DNA from: Aminobacter sp. AP02
Lineage (GTDB): Bacteria > Pseudomonadota > Alphaproteobacteria > Rhizobiales > Rhizobiaceae
Assembly: GCF_003148805.1 (NCBI RefSeq)
Contig: NZ_QGGX01000019.1
Coordinates: 37,918 to 101,917 of the forward strand
Reading direction: 5' to 3'
DNA length: 64,000 nucleotides
The notes under the pieces are model-generated. The model was not told where the DNA came from. It saw only the letters and a list, made by a program, of their open reading frames with translations, and ran no database searches. The translations under genes were made by a program, and so were the position numbers. Below are positions 63,152-64,000 of this stretch, one piece after another. How positions within the stretch are numbered: the stretch's first letter is position 1; every line of letters begins with the position of its first letter.

Positions 63152-64000
63152 TCAGTAGACTACCACGCTGCGGATGCTCTCGCCGGCATGCATCAGCTCG
63201 AAGCCCTTGTTGATGTCTTCGAGCTTGAGCGTATGGGTGATCATCGGGTCGATCTCGATCTTGCCCGCCATGTACCAGTCGACGATCTTGGGCACGTCGG
63301 TGCGGCCGCGCGCGCCGCCGAAGGCGGTGCCCTTCCAGGTCCGGCCGGTGACCAGCTGGAACGGCCGCGTCGAGATTTCCTGGCCCGCACCTGCAACGCC
63401 GATGACGATCGACTCCCCCCAGCCGCGATGAGCACTTTCCAGCGCCTGGCGCATCACCTTGACGTTGCCCGTGCAGTCGAAGGTGTAGTCGGCGCCGCCG
63501 ATCTGGTCGGCGCCGCGCTTGGTCAGGTTGACCAGATAGGGCACGATGTCGCCGTCGACTTCCTTGGGGTTGACGAAATGGGTCATGCCGAAGCGTTCGC
63601 CCCAGGCCTTCTTGTCGTTGTTCAAATCGACGCCGATGATCATGTCGGCGCCCGCCAGGCGCAGGCCCTGGATGACGTTGAGGCCGATGCCGCCAAGGCC
63701 AAAGACGATGGCGGTCGAACCGATCTCGACGCGTGCCGTGTTGATGACGGCACCAATGCCGGTGGTCACCCCGCAGCCGATGTAGCAGATCTTGTCGAAG
63801 GGCGCGTCGGGATTGACCTTGGCGAGTGCGATCTCGGGCAGAACGGTGAAGTTCGAAAAGGTCGAGCAGCCCATGTAGTGGAAGATCTTGTCCTTGCCGA
63901 TGGAGAAGCGGCTGGAGCCATCGGGCATCAGGCCCTGGCCCTGGGTCGAGCGGATCGCCGTGCACAGGTTGGTCTTGCGCGACAGGCACGACGGGCAGGA
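63152..64000 (-). CDS. frmA: S-(hydroxymethyl)glutathione dehydrogenase / class III alcohol dehydrogenase, C-terminal part
   Basis: About 283 residues in the window; the N-terminus is beyond the right edge. It starts in the structural zinc lobe (CPSCLSRKTNLC), then GCSTFSNFTVLPEIALAKV, GCGVTTGIGAVINTA, the Rossmann GLGGIGLNVIQG, and VDWYMAGKIEIDPMITH at the end. It oxidises the formaldehyde-glutathione adduct with NAD, the step before S-formylglutathione hydrolase. The two enzymes form the formaldehyde detoxification pathway common in rhizobia. Confidence 0.95.
   Translation of the reverse strand, partial: SCPSCLSRKTNLCTAIRSTQGQGLMPDGSSRFSIGKDKIFHYMGCSTFSNFTVLPEIALAKVNPDAPFDKICYIGCGVTTGIGAVINTARVEIGSTAIVFGLGGIGLNVIQGLRLAGADMIIGVDLNNDKKAWGERFGMTHFVNPKEVDGDIVPYLVNLTKRGADQIGGADYTFDCTGNVKVMRQALESAHRGWGESIVIGVAGAGQEISTRPFQLVTGRTWKGTAFGGARGRTDVPKIVDWYMAGKIEIDPMITHTLKLEDINKGFELMHAGESIRSVVVY

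Overview
The window is chromosomal DNA from a high-GC alphaproteobacterium, most like the Rhizobiales (Mesorhizobium/Aminobacter-type Phyllobacteriaceae). I base this on the gene content and protein character (cobS-cobT next to a J-domain gene and bolA, aroK-aroB with a CorC-type CBS gene, a small membrane gene before xerD, then accA, bkd and thi operons), not on a database match.

Left core (1-20.8 kb). Housekeeping genes: an EamA transporter (cut by the window edge), DUF3108, rpmB, a queuosine-precursor transporter under a compact preQ1-I-type riboswitch whose pseudoknot would pair with the start codon, an Lrp regulator divergent from a saccharopine-dehydrogenase-like gene, cobST, J-domain, bolA, an ArsC-like gene, the aroK-aroB-CBS operon, xerD, accA, an L,D-transpeptidase lipoprotein, a TusA-like gene, a CobW GTPase with a D,D-carboxypeptidase, and an M20 amidohydrolase. 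The core ends at a tRNA-Arg(CCT) gene.

Integrated element (20738-44346, circle about 23.56 kb). It is bounded by a perfect 50-bp direct repeat of the tRNA 3' end, with a tyrosine integrase at the right end and paired GGGACCA sites near both ends. Its left third is a restriction-modification cluster: an HTH-containing Dcm-type methylase behind a 39-bp dyad operator, Vsr, an EcoRII-type endonuclease, an HNH protein, and an opposed second C5 methylase. The middle carries a phage-GPA-type HUH rolling-circle initiator beside a 1-kb noncoding region with GAATCCTT iterons and an 89-nt nested hairpin, then a run of overlapping small genes. The right third has a lone DotA/TraY-like membrane protein, a small TraD-like protein, a hairpin that looks like a Q-type oriT, a MobA/MobL relaxase, and a cargo pair: a membrane-anchored dCTP-deaminase-fold protein lacking the usual catalytic residues, divergent from a real dCMP-deaminase-family enzyme. 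I read it as a mobilizable element that may also replicate as a plasmid, with defence cargo; it has no visible complete type IV secretion system.

Decayed zone (44.35-48.55 kb). Two frameshifted pseudogenes, small hypothetical genes, an M15-type peptidase gene, two diverged copies of an 80-bp module and a third, degenerate copy of the tRNA 3' end suggest relics of earlier insertions at the same tRNA.

Right core (48.8-64 kb). A secreted LVIVD-repeat protein, an isolated atpB, the branched-chain 2-oxoacid dehydrogenase operon (E1alpha, E1beta, E2, E3), a TPP riboswitch driving thiC-thiO-thiS-thiG-thiE-thiD, and the glutathione-dependent formaldehyde pair (S-formylglutathione hydrolase and class III alcohol dehydrogenase, the latter cut by the window edge).
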